In this document: one piece after another, positions 37,493 through 47,526 of the stretch
Layout of the letters: the number at the start of each line of letters is the position of its first letter
How positions within the stretch are numbered: position 1 is the stretch's first letter
Assembly (NCBI RefSeq): GCF_005843885.1
Contig: NZ_CP040443.1
Location: forward strand, 3,658,001-3,722,000
DNA length: 64,000 nt
Source: Escherichia sp. E4742
Lineage (GTDB): Bacteria; Pseudomonadota; Gammaproteobacteria; Enterobacterales; Enterobacteriaceae
Direction of reading: 5' to 3'
Notes under the pieces: generated by a model
Seen by the model: the letters and a program-made list of their open reading frames with translations, nothing else
What the model was told of the DNA's origin: nothing
Databases searched by the model: none
Program-made: the position numbers and the translations under genes

Positions 37493-38713
37493 TTAATTTT
37501 CCAGCAAATGCTGGAGCAAAATACCGTTGAGCATGGCGCGTTTTACCAGCGCAAAAGCGCCGATTGCCGAGCGGTGATCCAGCTCAGAACGTACCACCGG
37601 CAGATTAGTGCGAAACGCCTTCAGTGCCTGAGTATTAATGCAGCTTTCAATAGCAGGGAGTAGCACTTTATCGGCTTCGGTGATTTCACCGGCAATAACA
37701 ATTTTTTGCGGATTAAATAAGTTGATAGCAATGGCGATGGTTTTGCCCAGATGACGACCGACATACTCGATTACTTCCGAGGCCAGGCTATCGCCTTTGT
37801 TCGCGGCTTTGCAGATAGTTTTGATGGTGCAGTCGTCCAGTGGCACACGGCTCTGGTAGCCCTGCTTTAATAAATTCAACACCCGATGTTCAATGGCAGC
37901 GTTGGCAGCGATAGTTTCCAGGCAGCCGAAGTTGCCACAGTGGCAGCGTTCTCCCAGCGGTTCAACCTGAATATGACCAATTTCACCGACGTTGCCGTTG
38001 CGACCGATAAAAATGCGCCCGTTAGAGATGATTCCTGCCCCGGTTCCGCGATGAACTCGCACCAGAATGGAGTCTTCGCAATCCTGACTTGCACCGAAGT
38101 AGTGCTCTGCCAGCGCCAGACTGCGGATATCGTGGCCGACAAAACAGGTCACTTTAAAACGCTCTTCCAGTGCTTCAACCAGCCCCCAGTTTTCCACCTG
38201 AATATGCGGCATGTAGTGAATTTTGCCGCTGTCCGGGTCGACCAGCCCGGGCAGGATCACTGAAATGGCGATCAGCTCCCGCAGCTTGCGCTGGTGGTTA
38301 TCAATAAACTGAGCAATGGCATTCAGCAGGGCATGTTCCAGCGTCTGCTGGGTACGTTCTGGTAGTGGGTAATGTTCTTCTGCCAGAACTTTGCTGCTGA
38401 GATCAAACAGGGTGATGGTGGCGTCGTGACGACCGAGACGTACGCCGATTGCGTGGAAATTGCGGGTTTCGGTGACGATAGAGATAGCGCGGCGGCCCCC
38501 GGTGGAGGCCTGCTGATCAACTTCTTTGATCAGCCCGCGTTCGATAAGCTGACGCGTAATTTTGGTTACGCTGGCGGGGGCAAGCTGGCTTTGCTCAGCA
38601 ATCTGAATTCGCGAGATTGGCCCATGCTGGTCAATCAGGCGATAAACCGCCGCGCTGTTAAGCTGTTTTACGAGATCAACATTACCTATCTGAGCTTGTC
38701 CGCCTGGTGTCAT
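37493..38713 (-). CDS. nagC: N-acetylglucosamine repressor NagC
   Basis: NagC is the ROK-family repressor of the nag, glmUS, chiPQ and other amino-sugar genes, and GlcNAc-6-phosphate releases it. In 406 residues the N-terminal winged helix-turn-helix lies at ~15-75 (ISRIQIAEQSQLAPASVTKITRQL). The ROK sugar-binding domain has the glycine-rich GNVGEIGHIQV segment and a zinc site HCGNFGCLE. It is 8 bp downstream of nagA. Candidate operators occur in this window upstream of nagB, nagE and chiP. Confidence 0.98.
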   Translation of the reverse strand: MTPGGQAQIGNVDLVKQLNSAAVYRLIDQHGPISRIQIAEQSQLAPASVTKITRQLIERGLIKEVDQQASTGGRRAISIVTETRNFHAIGVRLGRHDATITLFDLSSKVLAEEHYPLPERTQQTLEHALLNAIAQFIDNHQRKLRELIAISVILPGLVDPDSGKIHYMPHIQVENWGLVEALEERFKVTCFVGHDIRSLALAEHYFGASQDCEDSILVRVHRGTGAGIISNGRIFIGRNGNVGEIGHIQVEPLGERCHCGNFGCLETIAANAAIEHRVLNLLKQGYQSRVPLDDCTIKTICKAANKGDSLASEVIEYVGRHLGKTIAIAINLFNPQKIVIAGEITEADKVLLPAIESCINTQALKAFRTNLPVVRSELDHRSAIGAFALVKRAMLNGILLQHLLEN

Positions 38714-38721
38714 ACTTTCTC

Positions 38722-39870
38722 TTATTGGGTTACGACCTCGTTACCGTTAACGATGGTCCTGGTGATTTTAAAATCAGGTGTGAATGCGGTCAGGTTGGCC
38801 ACTTTACCTGCGGCGAGAGTGCCGAGACGTTTTTCAACGCCAATCGCACGAGCCGGATAGAGCGTCGCCATACGCAGCACTTCATCCAGTGCGATACCGC
38901 AATGTTCAACCAGATTACGCACGCCTTCAATCATGGTTAAGGATGAACCACTTAACGTACCATTCTCATCCACACAAAGTCCGTTGCGGTAGTATATTGT
39001 TTTACCCGCAAAAATGAACTCTTCAATATTGGCGCCTGCTGGCGCAGTCGCGTCAGTGACCAGACACAGTTTGTCGCCTTTCAGACGTTTGGCATTGCGA
39101 ATGTTGGCGTAATCAACGTGCAGACCATCGGCAATAATACCGCAATAAATGTCTGCTTCGTCGAGAATTGCACCTGCCAGCCCCGGTTCACGGCCAGTAA
39201 TATACGGCATCGCGTTATACAGATGGGTGGCAAAGGTAATACCCGCGCGGAAACCGGCTTTCGCTTCTTTCAACGTCGCGTTGGAGTGACCGGCAGACAC
39301 CACAATCCCGGCATTTGCCAGTTTGCTGATGACTTCCGCAGGAACCATTTCCGGTGCCAGGGTAACTTTAGTAATCACATCAGCGTTTTCACACAGGAAA
39401 TCAACCAGCGCAGCATCGGGTTTACGCACGAAGCTCGGGTTATGAGTGCCTTTTTTCACCAGGTTCAGCCACGGGCCTTCCAGGTGTAAACCTAATGCCT
39501 GATTCGGATGTTTTGCCAGGTACTCACGCATCACGCGCACGCCCTGTTTCATCAGGTCATCGCTGGTGGTGATAAGCGTCGGCAAATAGTTTGTGCAGCC
39601 TGATTTCTCATTGGCTTTCTGCATGATTTCCAGCGTTTCCACGCTGACTGCTTCAGCGGTATCGTTAAACTGTACGCCGCCGCAGCCGTTTAACTGCACA
39701 TCAATAAAACCGGGGGAGAGAATGGCCCCGTTCAGTGAACGTTGTTCAATCTCTGGCGGCAGTTCCGCTACTGGGCAGACGCTTTTAATCAGGCCATCAG
39801 CGATAACAACTGCATGGTCATCAAGAAATTCATGACCGGTAAAAATCCGGCCCTGGGTTAATGCATACAT
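38722..39870 (-). CDS. nagA: N-acetylglucosamine-6-phosphate deacetylase NagA
   Basis: NagA converts GlcNAc-6-phosphate to glucosamine-6-phosphate and acetate, which also removes the NagC inducer. The start MYALTQGRIF gives the standard 382 residues; a 13-residue upstream extension is not used. It has the amidohydrolase-fold metal and substrate residues in LHLEGPW (~130), SAGHSNA (~200) and LVTDATAP (~273). It lies between nagB and nagC. Confidence 0.98.
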   Translation of the reverse strand: MYALTQGRIFTGHEFLDDHAVVIADGLIKSVCPVAELPPEIEQRSLNGAILSPGFIDVQLNGCGGVQFNDTAEAVSVETLEIMQKANEKSGCTNYLPTLITTSDDLMKQGVRVMREYLAKHPNQALGLHLEGPWLNLVKKGTHNPSFVRKPDAALVDFLCENADVITKVTLAPEMVPAEVISKLANAGIVVSAGHSNATLKEAKAGFRAGITFATHLYNAMPYITGREPGLAGAILDEADIYCGIIADGLHVDYANIRNAKRLKGDKLCLVTDATAPAGANIEEFIFAGKTIYYRNGLCVDENGTLSGSSLTMIEGVRNLVEHCGIALDEVLRMATLYPARAIGVEKRLGTLAAGKVANLTAFTPDFKITRTIVNGNEVVTQ

Positions 39871-39931
39871 TCCGACCCCCGATTTCAAAAATAATAATGC
39901 CCTGAGCAAGGCGTCAGGGCAGGGATAACAA

Positions 39932-40732
39932 TTACAGACCTTTGATATTTTCTGCTTCTAATTCGTTGAAATATCTTAAAGTCTTAACTTTTAGCTCCAT
40001 GGTGGATGGTTCATCACACACCATGATGGCTTTCGGATGCAGTTGCAGACAGCTGATGGTCCACATGTGGTTAACGCAACCTTCAACTGCGGCCTGCAGT
40101 GCCAGTGCTTTCTGGCTGCCCAGCACCAGAATCATCACTTCTTCGGCATCCAGCAGTGTACCCACACCTACGGTCAGCGCATATTTTGGCACCTGATTCA
40201 CATCGTTATCAAAGAAACGAGAGTTTGCGACGCGAGTGTCATGTGTCAGGGTTTTGATACGGGTGCGAGAGGCGAGAGAAGAGGCTGGTTCGTTAAATGC
40301 AATGTGACCGTCGTTACCTACACCGCCCATAAACAGGTGGATTTTGCCGTAAGAGCGGATTTTTTCTTCATATTGGCGGCATTCGGCGTCGATATCTGGG
40401 GCATTGCCGTTGAGCAGGTTGATATTTTCTGCTGGAATATCAACGTGATCGAAGAAGTTACGGTGCATGAAACTGTAGTAGCTTTCCGGATGCTCTTTCG
40501 GCAGACCGACATATTCGTCCATGTTGAAGGTGACAACGTGCTTAAAGCTGACCTGGCCTGCTTTATGCATTTCGACTAACGCTTTATAGGTGGTCATCGG
40601 CGTGCCGCCAGTCGGCAGGCCAAGCACAAACGGACGATCGGCTGTCGGTTTGAACGCATTAATACGATTAACGATATGGCGAGCAGCCCATTTGCCGACC
40701 TGTTCAGCGGTAGTCAGGGGGATCAGTCTCAT
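39932..40732 (-). CDS. nagB: Glucosamine-6-phosphate deaminase NagB
   Basis: NagB converts glucosamine-6-phosphate to fructose-6-phosphate and ammonia and is allosterically activated by GlcNAc-6-phosphate. The 266-residue length is standard. The motifs are LGLPTGGTP (~38-46), FNMDEYVG (~69, catalytic Asp72) and [14 protein letters not shown] (~136-149, His143). It is the first gene of the operon, divergent from nagE across a 333-bp regulatory region. Confidence 0.98.
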
Positions 40733-40825
40733 TATTCACCTCAAGTAAGTAAAAAGTAAGCCGTTGGCGGATTAGGCATCTTTAAGCGTAACCTGGATTT
40801 GCGCAGACAGGCGTCAATCCGACCT

Positions 40826-40848
40826 GATTTTTTGAATGATAAAATAAG
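40826..40848. promoter_or_regulatory. NagC operator-like site near nagB
   Basis: The AT-rich imperfect palindrome reads TTATTTTATCATTCAAAAAAT leftward. It fits the loose NagC pattern of AT-rich arms around a central spacer. It lies ~95 bp before nagB, positioned for looping with the nagE site. Confidence 0.65.
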
Positions 40849-40891
40849 TTTTCTGGTTTAGCCAGTAAAAGGGAGTAATGATAACGATATT

Positions 40892-40909
40892 TGGTGACAA
40901 AACTCACAA
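40892..40909. promoter_or_regulatory. CRP site between nagB and nagE
   Basis: TGGTGACAAAACTCACAA matches the TGTGA-N6-TCACA pattern with one change. The nag genes need cAMP-CRP, and a CRP site between the two NagC boxes is the known architecture. Confidence 0.8.
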
Positions 40910-40919
40910 AAGACGCGCG

Positions 40920-40942
40920 TTTAATTTGCGGTACGAATTAAA
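40920..40942. promoter_or_regulatory. NagC operator near nagE
   Basis: TTTAATTT..AATTAAA forms a near-perfect palindrome around GCGGTACG, matching the NagC box. It is ~75 bp from the 40848 site edge, a spacing suited to a NagC-mediated loop with CRP between. Confidence 0.82.
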
Positions 40943-41065
40943 TTTTCACACACTCTGTAGCAGATGATCTAACAATATGATTACAGAACATCGGCAGTAC
41001 AATTTGCTGCAAAATAAAAATACGGCTTTAAACGAGCCAAATAGGGTTCTCGTAGGGGGGATAAG

Positions 41066-43012
41066 ATGAATATTTTAGGTTTTTTCCAGCGACTCGGTAG
41101 GGCGTTACAGCTCCCTATCGCGGTGCTGCCGGTGGCGGCACTGTTGCTGCGATTCGGCCAGCCAGATTTACTTAATGTTGCGTTTATTGCCCAGGCAGGC
41201 GGCGCGATTTTTGATAACCTGGCGTTGATCTTTGCGATCGGCGTGGCCTCCAGCTGGTCTAAAGACAGTGCAGGTGCAGCTGCGTTGGCGGGTGCGGTTG
41301 GTTACTTTGTGTTAACTAAAGCGATGGTGACCATCAACCCAGAAATTAACATGGGGGTTCTGGCAGGTATCATTACCGGTCTGGTCGGTGGTGCAGCCTA
41401 TAACCGTTGGTCTGATATTAAACTGCCGGACTTCCTGAGCTTCTTCGGCGGCAAACGTTTTGTGCCGATCGCCACCGGCTTCTTCTGTCTGGTGCTGGCG
41501 GCCATTTTTGGTTACGTCTGGCCACCGGTGCAGCACGCTATTCATGCAGGCGGCGAGTGGATCGTTTCTGCGGGCGCGCTGGGTTCCGGTATCTTCGGCT
41601 TCATCAACCGTCTGCTGATCCCAACCGGTTTGCATCAGGTACTGAACACCATCGCCTGGTTCCAGATTGGTGAATTCACCAACTCTGCGGGTACGGTTTT
41701 CCACGGTGACATCAACCGCTTCTATGCGGGCGACGGCACTGCGGGGATGTTCATGTCTGGCTTCTTCCCGATCATGATGTTCGGTCTGCCAGGTGCGGCG
41801 CTGGCGATGTACTTCGCAGCACCGAAAGAGCGTCGCCCGATGGTTGGCGGGATGCTGCTTTCTGTTGCTATCACCGCGTTCCTGACCGGTGTGACTGAGC
41901 CGCTGGAATTCCTGTTTATGTTCCTTGCTCCGCTGCTGTACCTCCTGCACGCACTGCTGACGGGTATCAGTCTGTTTGTGGCAACGTTGCTGGGGATCCA
42001 CGCGGGCTTCTCCTTCTCTGCGGGCGCTATCGACTACGCGTTGATGTACAACCTGCCAGCAGCCAGCCAGAACGTCTGGATGCTGCTGGTGATGGGCGTT
42101 GTTTTCTTCGCTATCTACTTTGTGGTGTTCAGTGCGGTTATCCGTATGTTCAACCTGAAAACGCCAGGTCGTGAAGATAAAGATGACGAGATCGTTACTG
42201 AAGAAGCGAACAGCAATACCGAAGAAGGCTTAACTCAACTGGCAACCAACTACATTGCGGCAGTGGGTGGTAGTGACAATCTAAAAGCGATTGACGCCTG
42301 TATTACTCGTCTGCGCTTGACTGTGGCTGACTCAGCTCGCGTCAACGATGCAATGTGTAAACGTCTGGGTGCCTCTGGTGTGGTGAAACTGAACAAACAG
42401 ACCATCCAGGTGATTGTCGGCGCGAAAGCAGAATCCATCGGCGATGCGATGAAGAAAGTCGTTGCTCGTGGCCCGGTAGCTGCTGCTTCTGCTGAAGCTG
42501 CTCCGGCAACTGCCGCTCCGGTAGCGAAACCGCAGGCTGTACCAAACGCAGTGTCTATCGCTGAGCTGGTATCGCCAATTACCGGTGATGTTGTCGCACT
42601 GGATCAGGTGCCAGACGAAGCGTTCGCCAGCAAAGCTGTGGGCGACGGTGTGGCGGTGAAACCGACGGATAAGATCGTTGTATCACCAGCGGCGGGAACC
42701 ATCGTGAAAATCTTCAACACCAACCACGCGTTCTGCCTTGAAACTGAAAAAGGCGCAGAGATCGTCGTCCACATGGGTATCGACACCGTAGCGCTGGAAG
42801 GTAAAGGCTTTAAACGTCTGGTGGAAGAGGGCGCGCAGGTAAGCGCAGGGCAACCGATTCTGGAAATGGATCTGGATTACCTGAACGCTAACGCCCGCTC
42901 GATGATTAGCCCGGTGGTTTGCAGCAATATCGACGATTTCAGCGGCTTGATCATTAAAGCTCAGGGCCATGTTGTGGCGGGTCAAACACCGCTGTATGAA
43001 ATCAAAAAGTAA
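41066..43012 (+). CDS. nagE: N-acetylglucosamine-specific PTS enzyme IICBA NagE
   Basis: NagE imports and phosphorylates GlcNAc to GlcNAc-6-phosphate. The 648-residue protein has an N-terminal EIIC membrane domain (~1-370, with the sugar-site segment IPTGLHQVLN), an EIIB domain with phospho-Cys in AIDACITRLRL (about 412), an Ala/Pro linker (~470-495), and an EIIA domain with phospho-His in VVHMGIDTV (about 569). It is divergent from nagBACD and shares its control region. Confidence 0.98.
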   Translation: MNILGFFQRLGRALQLPIAVLPVAALLLRFGQPDLLNVAFIAQAGGAIFDNLALIFAIGVASSWSKDSAGAAALAGAVGYFVLTKAMVTINPEINMGVLAGIITGLVGGAAYNRWSDIKLPDFLSFFGGKRFVPIATGFFCLVLAAIFGYVWPPVQHAIHAGGEWIVSAGALGSGIFGFINRLLIPTGLHQVLNTIAWFQIGEFTNSAGTVFHGDINRFYAGDGTAGMFMSGFFPIMMFGLPGAALAMYFAAPKERRPMVGGMLLSVAITAFLTGVTEPLEFLFMFLAPLLYLLHALLTGISLFVATLLGIHAGFSFSAGAIDYALMYNLPAASQNVWMLLVMGVVFFAIYFVVFSAVIRMFNLKTPGREDKDDEIVTEEANSNTEEGLTQLATNYIAAVGGSDNLKAIDACITRLRLTVADSARVNDAMCKRLGASGVVKLNKQTIQVIVGAKAESIGDAMKKVVARGPVAAASAEAAPATAAPVAKPQAVPNAVSIAELVSPITGDVVALDQVPDEAFASKAVGDGVAVKPTDKIVVSPAAGTIVKIFNTNHAFCLETEKGAEIVVHMGIDTVALEGKGFKRLVEEGAQVSAGQPILEMDLDYLNANARSMISPVVCSNIDDFSGLIIKAQGHVVAGQTPLYEIKK

Positions 43013-43021
43013 TCTGCTTTA

Positions 43022-43104
43022 TGCCTGATGCGACGCTTGACGCGTCTTATCAGGCCTACAAAAGCGCTGTGTAGGTTGGATAAGACGCTTAAGCGTCGCA
43101 TCCA
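43022..43104. repeat. BIME downstream of nagE
   Basis: TGCCTGATGCGACGC..GTCTTATCAGGCCTAC is followed by an inverted REP GTAGGTTGGATAAGACGC..GCGTCGCATCCAAC. Confidence 0.9.
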
Positions 43105-43123
43105 ACAATGACGCAGGACTGGC

Positions 43124-43159
43124 AAAAGCGGTGGAGATCTTCTCTGCCGCTTTTTTTTT
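43124..43159 (+). terminator. nagE intrinsic terminator
   Basis: AAAAGCGG..CCGCTTTT with a run of nine or more T on the + strand, placed after the BIME that follows nagE. Confidence 0.85.
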
Positions 43160-43279
43160 CATCAATCATCCCCATAATCTTTGTTAGATTATCAATTTTA
43201 AAAAACTAACAGTTGTCAGCCTGTCCCGCTTATAAGATCATACGCCGTTATACGTTGTTTACGCTTTGAGGAATCCACG

Positions 43280-44944
43280 ATGAGTGAGGCAGAAGCCCGC
43301 CCGACTAACTTTATTCGTCAGATCATCGATGAAGATCTGGCCAGTGGTAAGCACACCACAGTACACACCCGTTTCCCGCCGGAGCCGAATGGCTATCTGC
43401 ATATTGGCCATGCGAAATCTATCTGCCTGAACTTCGGGATCGCCCAGGACTATAAAGGCCAGTGCAACCTGCGTTTCGACGACACTAACCCGGTAAAAGA
43501 AGATATCGAATATGTCGATTCGATCAAAAACGACGTTGAGTGGTTAGGTTTTCACTGGTCTGGTAACGTCCGTTACTCCTCCGATTATTTTGATCAGCTC
43601 CACGCCTATGCTGTTGAACTGATCAATAAAGGCCTGGCGTACGTTGATGAACTGACGCCGGAACAGATCCGCGAATATCGTGGCACCCTGACGCAGCCGG
43701 GTAAAAACAGCCCGTACCGCGACCGCAGCGTTGAAGAGAACCTGGCGCTGTTCGAAAAAATGCGTACCGGTGGTTTTGAAGAAGGTAAAGCCTGCCTGCG
43801 CGCGAAAATCGACATGGCTTCGCCGTTTATCGTGATGCGCGATCCGGTGCTGTACCGCATTAAATTTGCTGAACACCACCAGACCGGCAACAAGTGGTGC
43901 ATCTACCCGATGTACGACTTCACCCACTGCATCAGCGATGCGCTGGAAGGCATTACGCACTCTCTGTGTACGCTGGAGTTCCAGGATAACCGCCGTCTGT
44001 ACGACTGGGTACTGGACAACATCACCATTCCTGTTCATCCGCGCCAGTACGAATTCTCGCGCCTGAATCTGGAATACACCGTGATGTCCAAGCGTAAGCT
44101 GAACCAACTGGTCACCGAAAAGCACGTAGAAGGTTGGGATGATCCGCGTATGCCGACCATTTCCGGTCTGCGTCGTCGTGGTTACACTGCGGCTTCTATT
44201 CGTGAGTTCTGCAAACGCATTGGCGTGACCAAGCAGGACAACACCATTGAGATGGCATCGCTGGAATCCTGCATTCGTGAAGATCTCAACGAGAACGCGC
44301 CACGTGCAATGGCAGTTATCGATCCGGTGAAACTGGTTATCGAAAACTATCAGGGCGAAGGCGAAATGGTCACCATGCCGAACCATCCGAATAAACCGGA
44401 AATGGGCAGCCGTCAGGTGCCGTTTAGCGGTGAGATTTGGATCGATCGCGCCGATTTCCGCGAAGAAGCTAACAAGCAGTACAAGCGTCTGGTGCTGGGT
44501 AAAGAAGTGCGTCTGCGTAATGCTTACGTCATTAAGGCAGAGCGCGTAGAGAAAGATGCCGAAGGCAATATTACCACCATCTTCTGTACTTATGACGCCG
44601 ACACCTTAAGCAAAGATCCGGCTGATGGTCGTAAAGTTAAAGGCGTTATTCACTGGGTAAGCGCGGCACATGCGCTGCCGGTTGAAATCCGCCTGTACGA
44701 TCGTCTGTTCAGTGTGCCGAATCCAGGCGCTGCGGATGATTTCCTGTCGGTGATTAACCAGGATTCTCTGGTCATCAAACAGGGCTTTGCTGAACCGTCT
44801 CTGAAAGATGCGGTGGCAGGTAAAGCATTCCAGTTTGAGCGTGAAGGTTATTTCTGCCTCGACAGCCGCCATTCCACAGCGGAAAAACCGGTATTTAACC
44901 GCACCGTTGGGCTGCGTGATACCTGGGCGAAAGTAGGCGAGTAA
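43280..44944 (+). CDS. glnS: Glutaminyl-tRNA synthetase GlnS
   Basis: GlnS charges tRNA-Gln. In 554 residues the class I signatures are PPEPNGYLHIGHAKSI (~34-49, HIGH) and VMSKRK (~268-273, KMSKS-type). The C-terminal half forms the two beta-barrels that read the anticodon. It is monocistronic, between the nagE terminator and the REP array. Its substrates glnX, glnV, glnW and glnU are encoded about 10 kb away. Confidence 0.98.
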   Translation: MSEAEARPTNFIRQIIDEDLASGKHTTVHTRFPPEPNGYLHIGHAKSICLNFGIAQDYKGQCNLRFDDTNPVKEDIEYVDSIKNDVEWLGFHWSGNVRYSSDYFDQLHAYAVELINKGLAYVDELTPEQIREYRGTLTQPGKNSPYRDRSVEENLALFEKMRTGGFEEGKACLRAKIDMASPFIVMRDPVLYRIKFAEHHQTGNKWCIYPMYDFTHCISDALEGITHSLCTLEFQDNRRLYDWVLDNITIPVHPRQYEFSRLNLEYTVMSKRKLNQLVTEKHVEGWDDPRMPTISGLRRRGYTAASIREFCKRIGVTKQDNTIEMASLESCIREDLNENAPRAMAVIDPVKLVIENYQGEGEMVTMPNHPNKPEMGSRQVPFSGEIWIDRADFREEANKQYKRLVLGKEVRLRNAYVIKAERVEKDAEGNITTIFCTYDADTLSKDPADGRKVKGVIHWVSAAHALPVEIRLYDRLFSVPNPGAADDFLSVINQDSLVIKQGFAEPSLKDAVAGKAFQFEREGYFCLDSRHSTAEKPVFNRTVGLRDTWAKVGE

Positions 44945-44959
44945 TTTTAAGTTACACCT

Positions 44960-45252
<293 letters not shown>

Positions 45253-45522
45253 AAGAAACATGCAAACAATCCAAAACGCCGCGTTCAGCGGCGTTTTTTC
45301 TGCTTTTCTTCGCGAATTAATTTCGCTTCGCAATTTATTCATTTAACAAATTTAAAACCACAAATTATAATTAATTTAAATGTAACCGCTTTCATCTTAC
45401 TGGAAAGCCACATATTTTTTCTTCTACCCGCTCGCCTGGTACACATTTAAACCTTGTAACAAAAATCATCAAAATATGTGCGGTTGCTCATGTTCTTACA
45501 TTCTCGTTACAGAAAGAGATTG
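45253..45522. other. AT-rich chiP upstream region
   Basis: AACGCCGCGTTCAGCGGCGTT, followed by TTTTCTGCTTTT, forms a terminator-like hairpin near 45273-45303. Beyond it is AT-rich DNA that should hold the chiPQ promoter. No gene is visible. Confidence 0.5.
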
Positions 45523-45543
45523 ATAATTCGCGTCGCGAAAAAT
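45523..45543. promoter_or_regulatory. Candidate NagC box upstream of chiP
   Basis: ATAATTCGCGTCGCGAAAAAT is an imperfect palindrome resembling NagC operators. chiPQ is known to be NagC-repressed. The exact operator is inferred from the pattern only. Confidence 0.6.
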
Positions 45544-45634
45544 AGTCTATTCCTGTAGTCAGCGAGACTTTTCTCAACGCTACTTTTTTAATTTTTATTT
45601 TTTTCGCTGTTCACCTGTGGTGCAGCAATTTATA

Positions 45635-45646
45635 CGTCAAAGAGGA
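45635..45646 (+). promoter_or_regulatory. ChiX sRNA pairing site over the chiP ribosome-binding site
   Basis: CGTCAAAGAGGA is exactly complementary to the UCCUCUUUGACG seed of the sRNA ChiX as I recall it. It overlaps the Shine-Dalgarno sequence (AGAGGA) of chiP, so pairing blocks translation of chiPQ in the absence of chitosugars. ChiX itself is not encoded in this window. Confidence 0.85.
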
Positions 45647-45653
45647 TTAACCC

Positions 45654-47060
45654 ATGCGTACGTTTAGTGGCAAACGTAGTACGCTGGCGCTGGCTATCGC
45701 CGGTGTTACAGCAATGTCGGGCTTTATGGCAATGCCGGAGGCTCGCGCCGAAGGATTCATCGACGATTCAACCTTAACCGGTGGTATCTATTACTGGCAG
45801 CGTGAACGTGACCGTAAAGATGTTACCGACGGCGACAAATACAAAACCAACCTTTCTCACTCCACCTGGAATGCCAACCTCGATTTTCAGTCCGGTTATG
45901 CTGCTGATATGTTCGGCCTTGATATTGCCGCGTTTACGGCGATTGAAATGGCGGAAAACGGCGACAGCTCCCACCCGAACGAAATCGCGTTTTCAAAAAG
46001 TAATAAAGCCTATGACGAAGACTGGTCCGGCGACAAAAGCGGTATAAGCCTGTATAAAGCAGCGGCCAAATTTAAATACGGTCCGGTGTGGGCGAGGGCA
46101 GGTTACATTCAGCCAACTGGTCAAACGCTGTTAGCGCCGCACTGGAGCTTTATGCCGGGTACTTATCAGGGTGCGGAAGCCGGGGCGAATTTTGATTACG
46201 GCGATGCTGGTGCGTTGAGTTTCTCCTACATGTGGACCAACGAATACAAAGCGCCGTGGCATCTGGAAATGGATGAGTTTTATCAGAACGATAAAACCAC
46301 CAAAGTTGATTATCTGCACTCCATCGGTGCGAAATACGACTTCAAAAATAACTTCGTGCTGGAAGCGGCGTTTGGTCAGGCGGAAGGGTATATCGATCAG
46401 TACTTTGCCAAAGCCAGCTATAAATTTGATATCGCCGGTAGCCCGCTAACCACCAGCTACCAATTCTACGGTACGCGCGATAAAGTTGACGATCGCAGCG
46501 TCAACGATCTTTACGACGGCACTGCCTGGTTGCAGGCGTTGACCTTTGGTTACCGGGCGGCTGACGTAGTGGATTTGCGCCTCGAAGGCACCTGGGTTAA
46601 AGCTGACGGTCAGCAGGGATACTTCCTGCAACGTATGACCCCAACCTACGCTTCCTCGAACGGTCGCCTGGATATCTGGTGGGATAACCGTTCTGACTTT
46701 AACGCCAACGGCGAAAAAGCGGTCTTCTTCGGCGCGATGTATGACCTGAAAAACTGGAATCTTCCAGGCTTTGCCATCGGCGCTTCCTACGTTTACGCAT
46801 GGGATGCTAAACCTGCGACCTGGCAGAGCAATCCAGATGCGTACTACGACAAGAACCGGACTATCGAAGAGTCAGCTTACAGCCTGGATGCGGTCTACAC
46901 CATTCAGGACGGTCGCGCCAAAGGCACGTTGTTCAAACTGCACTTCACCGAATACGACAACCACTCCGACATCCCAAGCTGGGGCGGCGGTTACGGTAAC
47001 ATCTTCCAGGATGAGCGCGACGTGAAATTCATGGTAATCGCACCATTCACCATCTTCTGA
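45654..47060 (+). CDS. chiP: Chitoporin ChiP
   Basis: ChiP is the outer-membrane channel for chitooligosaccharides (OprD/chitoporin family). The 468-residue precursor has a long signal peptide (~1-32, ending PEARA) and then an all-beta barrel rich in aromatic and charged residues with the terminal strand ending in Phe (FTIF). It is repressed by NagC and by ChiX. chiQ follows after 49 bp. Confidence 0.97.
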   Translation: MRTFSGKRSTLALAIAGVTAMSGFMAMPEARAEGFIDDSTLTGGIYYWQRERDRKDVTDGDKYKTNLSHSTWNANLDFQSGYAADMFGLDIAAFTAIEMAENGDSSHPNEIAFSKSNKAYDEDWSGDKSGISLYKAAAKFKYGPVWARAGYIQPTGQTLLAPHWSFMPGTYQGAEAGANFDYGDAGALSFSYMWTNEYKAPWHLEMDEFYQNDKTTKVDYLHSIGAKYDFKNNFVLEAAFGQAEGYIDQYFAKASYKFDIAGSPLTTSYQFYGTRDKVDDRSVNDLYDGTAWLQALTFGYRAADVVDLRLEGTWVKADGQQGYFLQRMTPTYASSNGRLDIWWDNRSDFNANGEKAVFFGAMYDLKNWNLPGFAIGASYVYAWDAKPATWQSNPDAYYDKNRTIEESAYSLDAVYTIQDGRAKGTLFKLHFTEYDNHSDIPSWGGGYGNIFQDERDVKFMVIAPFTIF

Positions 47061-47109
47061 TGCCCGACGCGGCAGGTTTTGTGCCTGCCGCACATTTGAG
47101 GAATTCGCT

Positions 47110-47436
47110 ATGAAAAAACTGATTCTCATCGCCATGATGGCATCGGGGCTGGTGGCTTGTGCGCAATCAACCGCGCCACAGGAAGACAGCCGCCTGAAAG
47201 AGGCGTACAGCGCCTGTATCAATACCGCGCAAGGTTCGCCGGAAAAAATTGAAGCCTGTCAGAGCGTGTTAAACGTGCTGAAGAAAGAGAAACAACATCA
47301 GCAATTTGCCGAGCAGGAAAGCGTCCGCGTGCTGGATTATCAGCAGTGCATCCAGGCAACGCAAACCGGTAATGACCAGGCTGTGAAAGCCGATTGTGAT
47401 AAGGTCTGGCAGGAAATTCGCAGTAATAACAAATAA
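47110..47436 (+). CDS. chiQ: ChiQ, chitosugar-operon lipoprotein
   Basis: The 108-residue lipoprotein has a lipobox LVAC (Cys near 17) after a short signal peptide. Four further cysteines (in SACIN, EACQS, QQCIQ, ADCDK) occur at regular positions in a helical mature region and probably form disulfides. It is cotranscribed with chiP. Its precise role in chitosugar uptake is unknown. Confidence 0.95.
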   Translation: MKKLILIAMMASGLVACAQSTAPQEDSRLKEAYSACINTAQGSPEKIEACQSVLNVLKKEKQHQQFAEQESVRVLDYQQCIQATQTGNDQAVKADCDKVWQEIRSNNK

Positions 47437-47480
47437 GTGAGGGCTGTAACTCTCGCTTTTCTTATTTCCCTTGTATAAAA

Positions 47481-47502
47481 AAGCCAACCCGTAGGTTGGC
47501 TT
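47481..47502 (-). terminator. Hairpin with T-run toward chiQ, first of a twin pair
   Basis: AAGCCAACCCGTAGGTTGGCTT. Read leftward the stem is followed by TTTTTTATAC, so it suits termination of leftward (fur) transcripts. A near-identical copy lies at 47654. Confidence 0.75.
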
Positions 47503-47526
47503 GAGACTTATGGCAAACGCCAGTTT

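Noticed and set aside
43544..44386. 280-codon leftward frame inside glnS
   Set aside because: Antisense shadow of glnS with no supporting signal.
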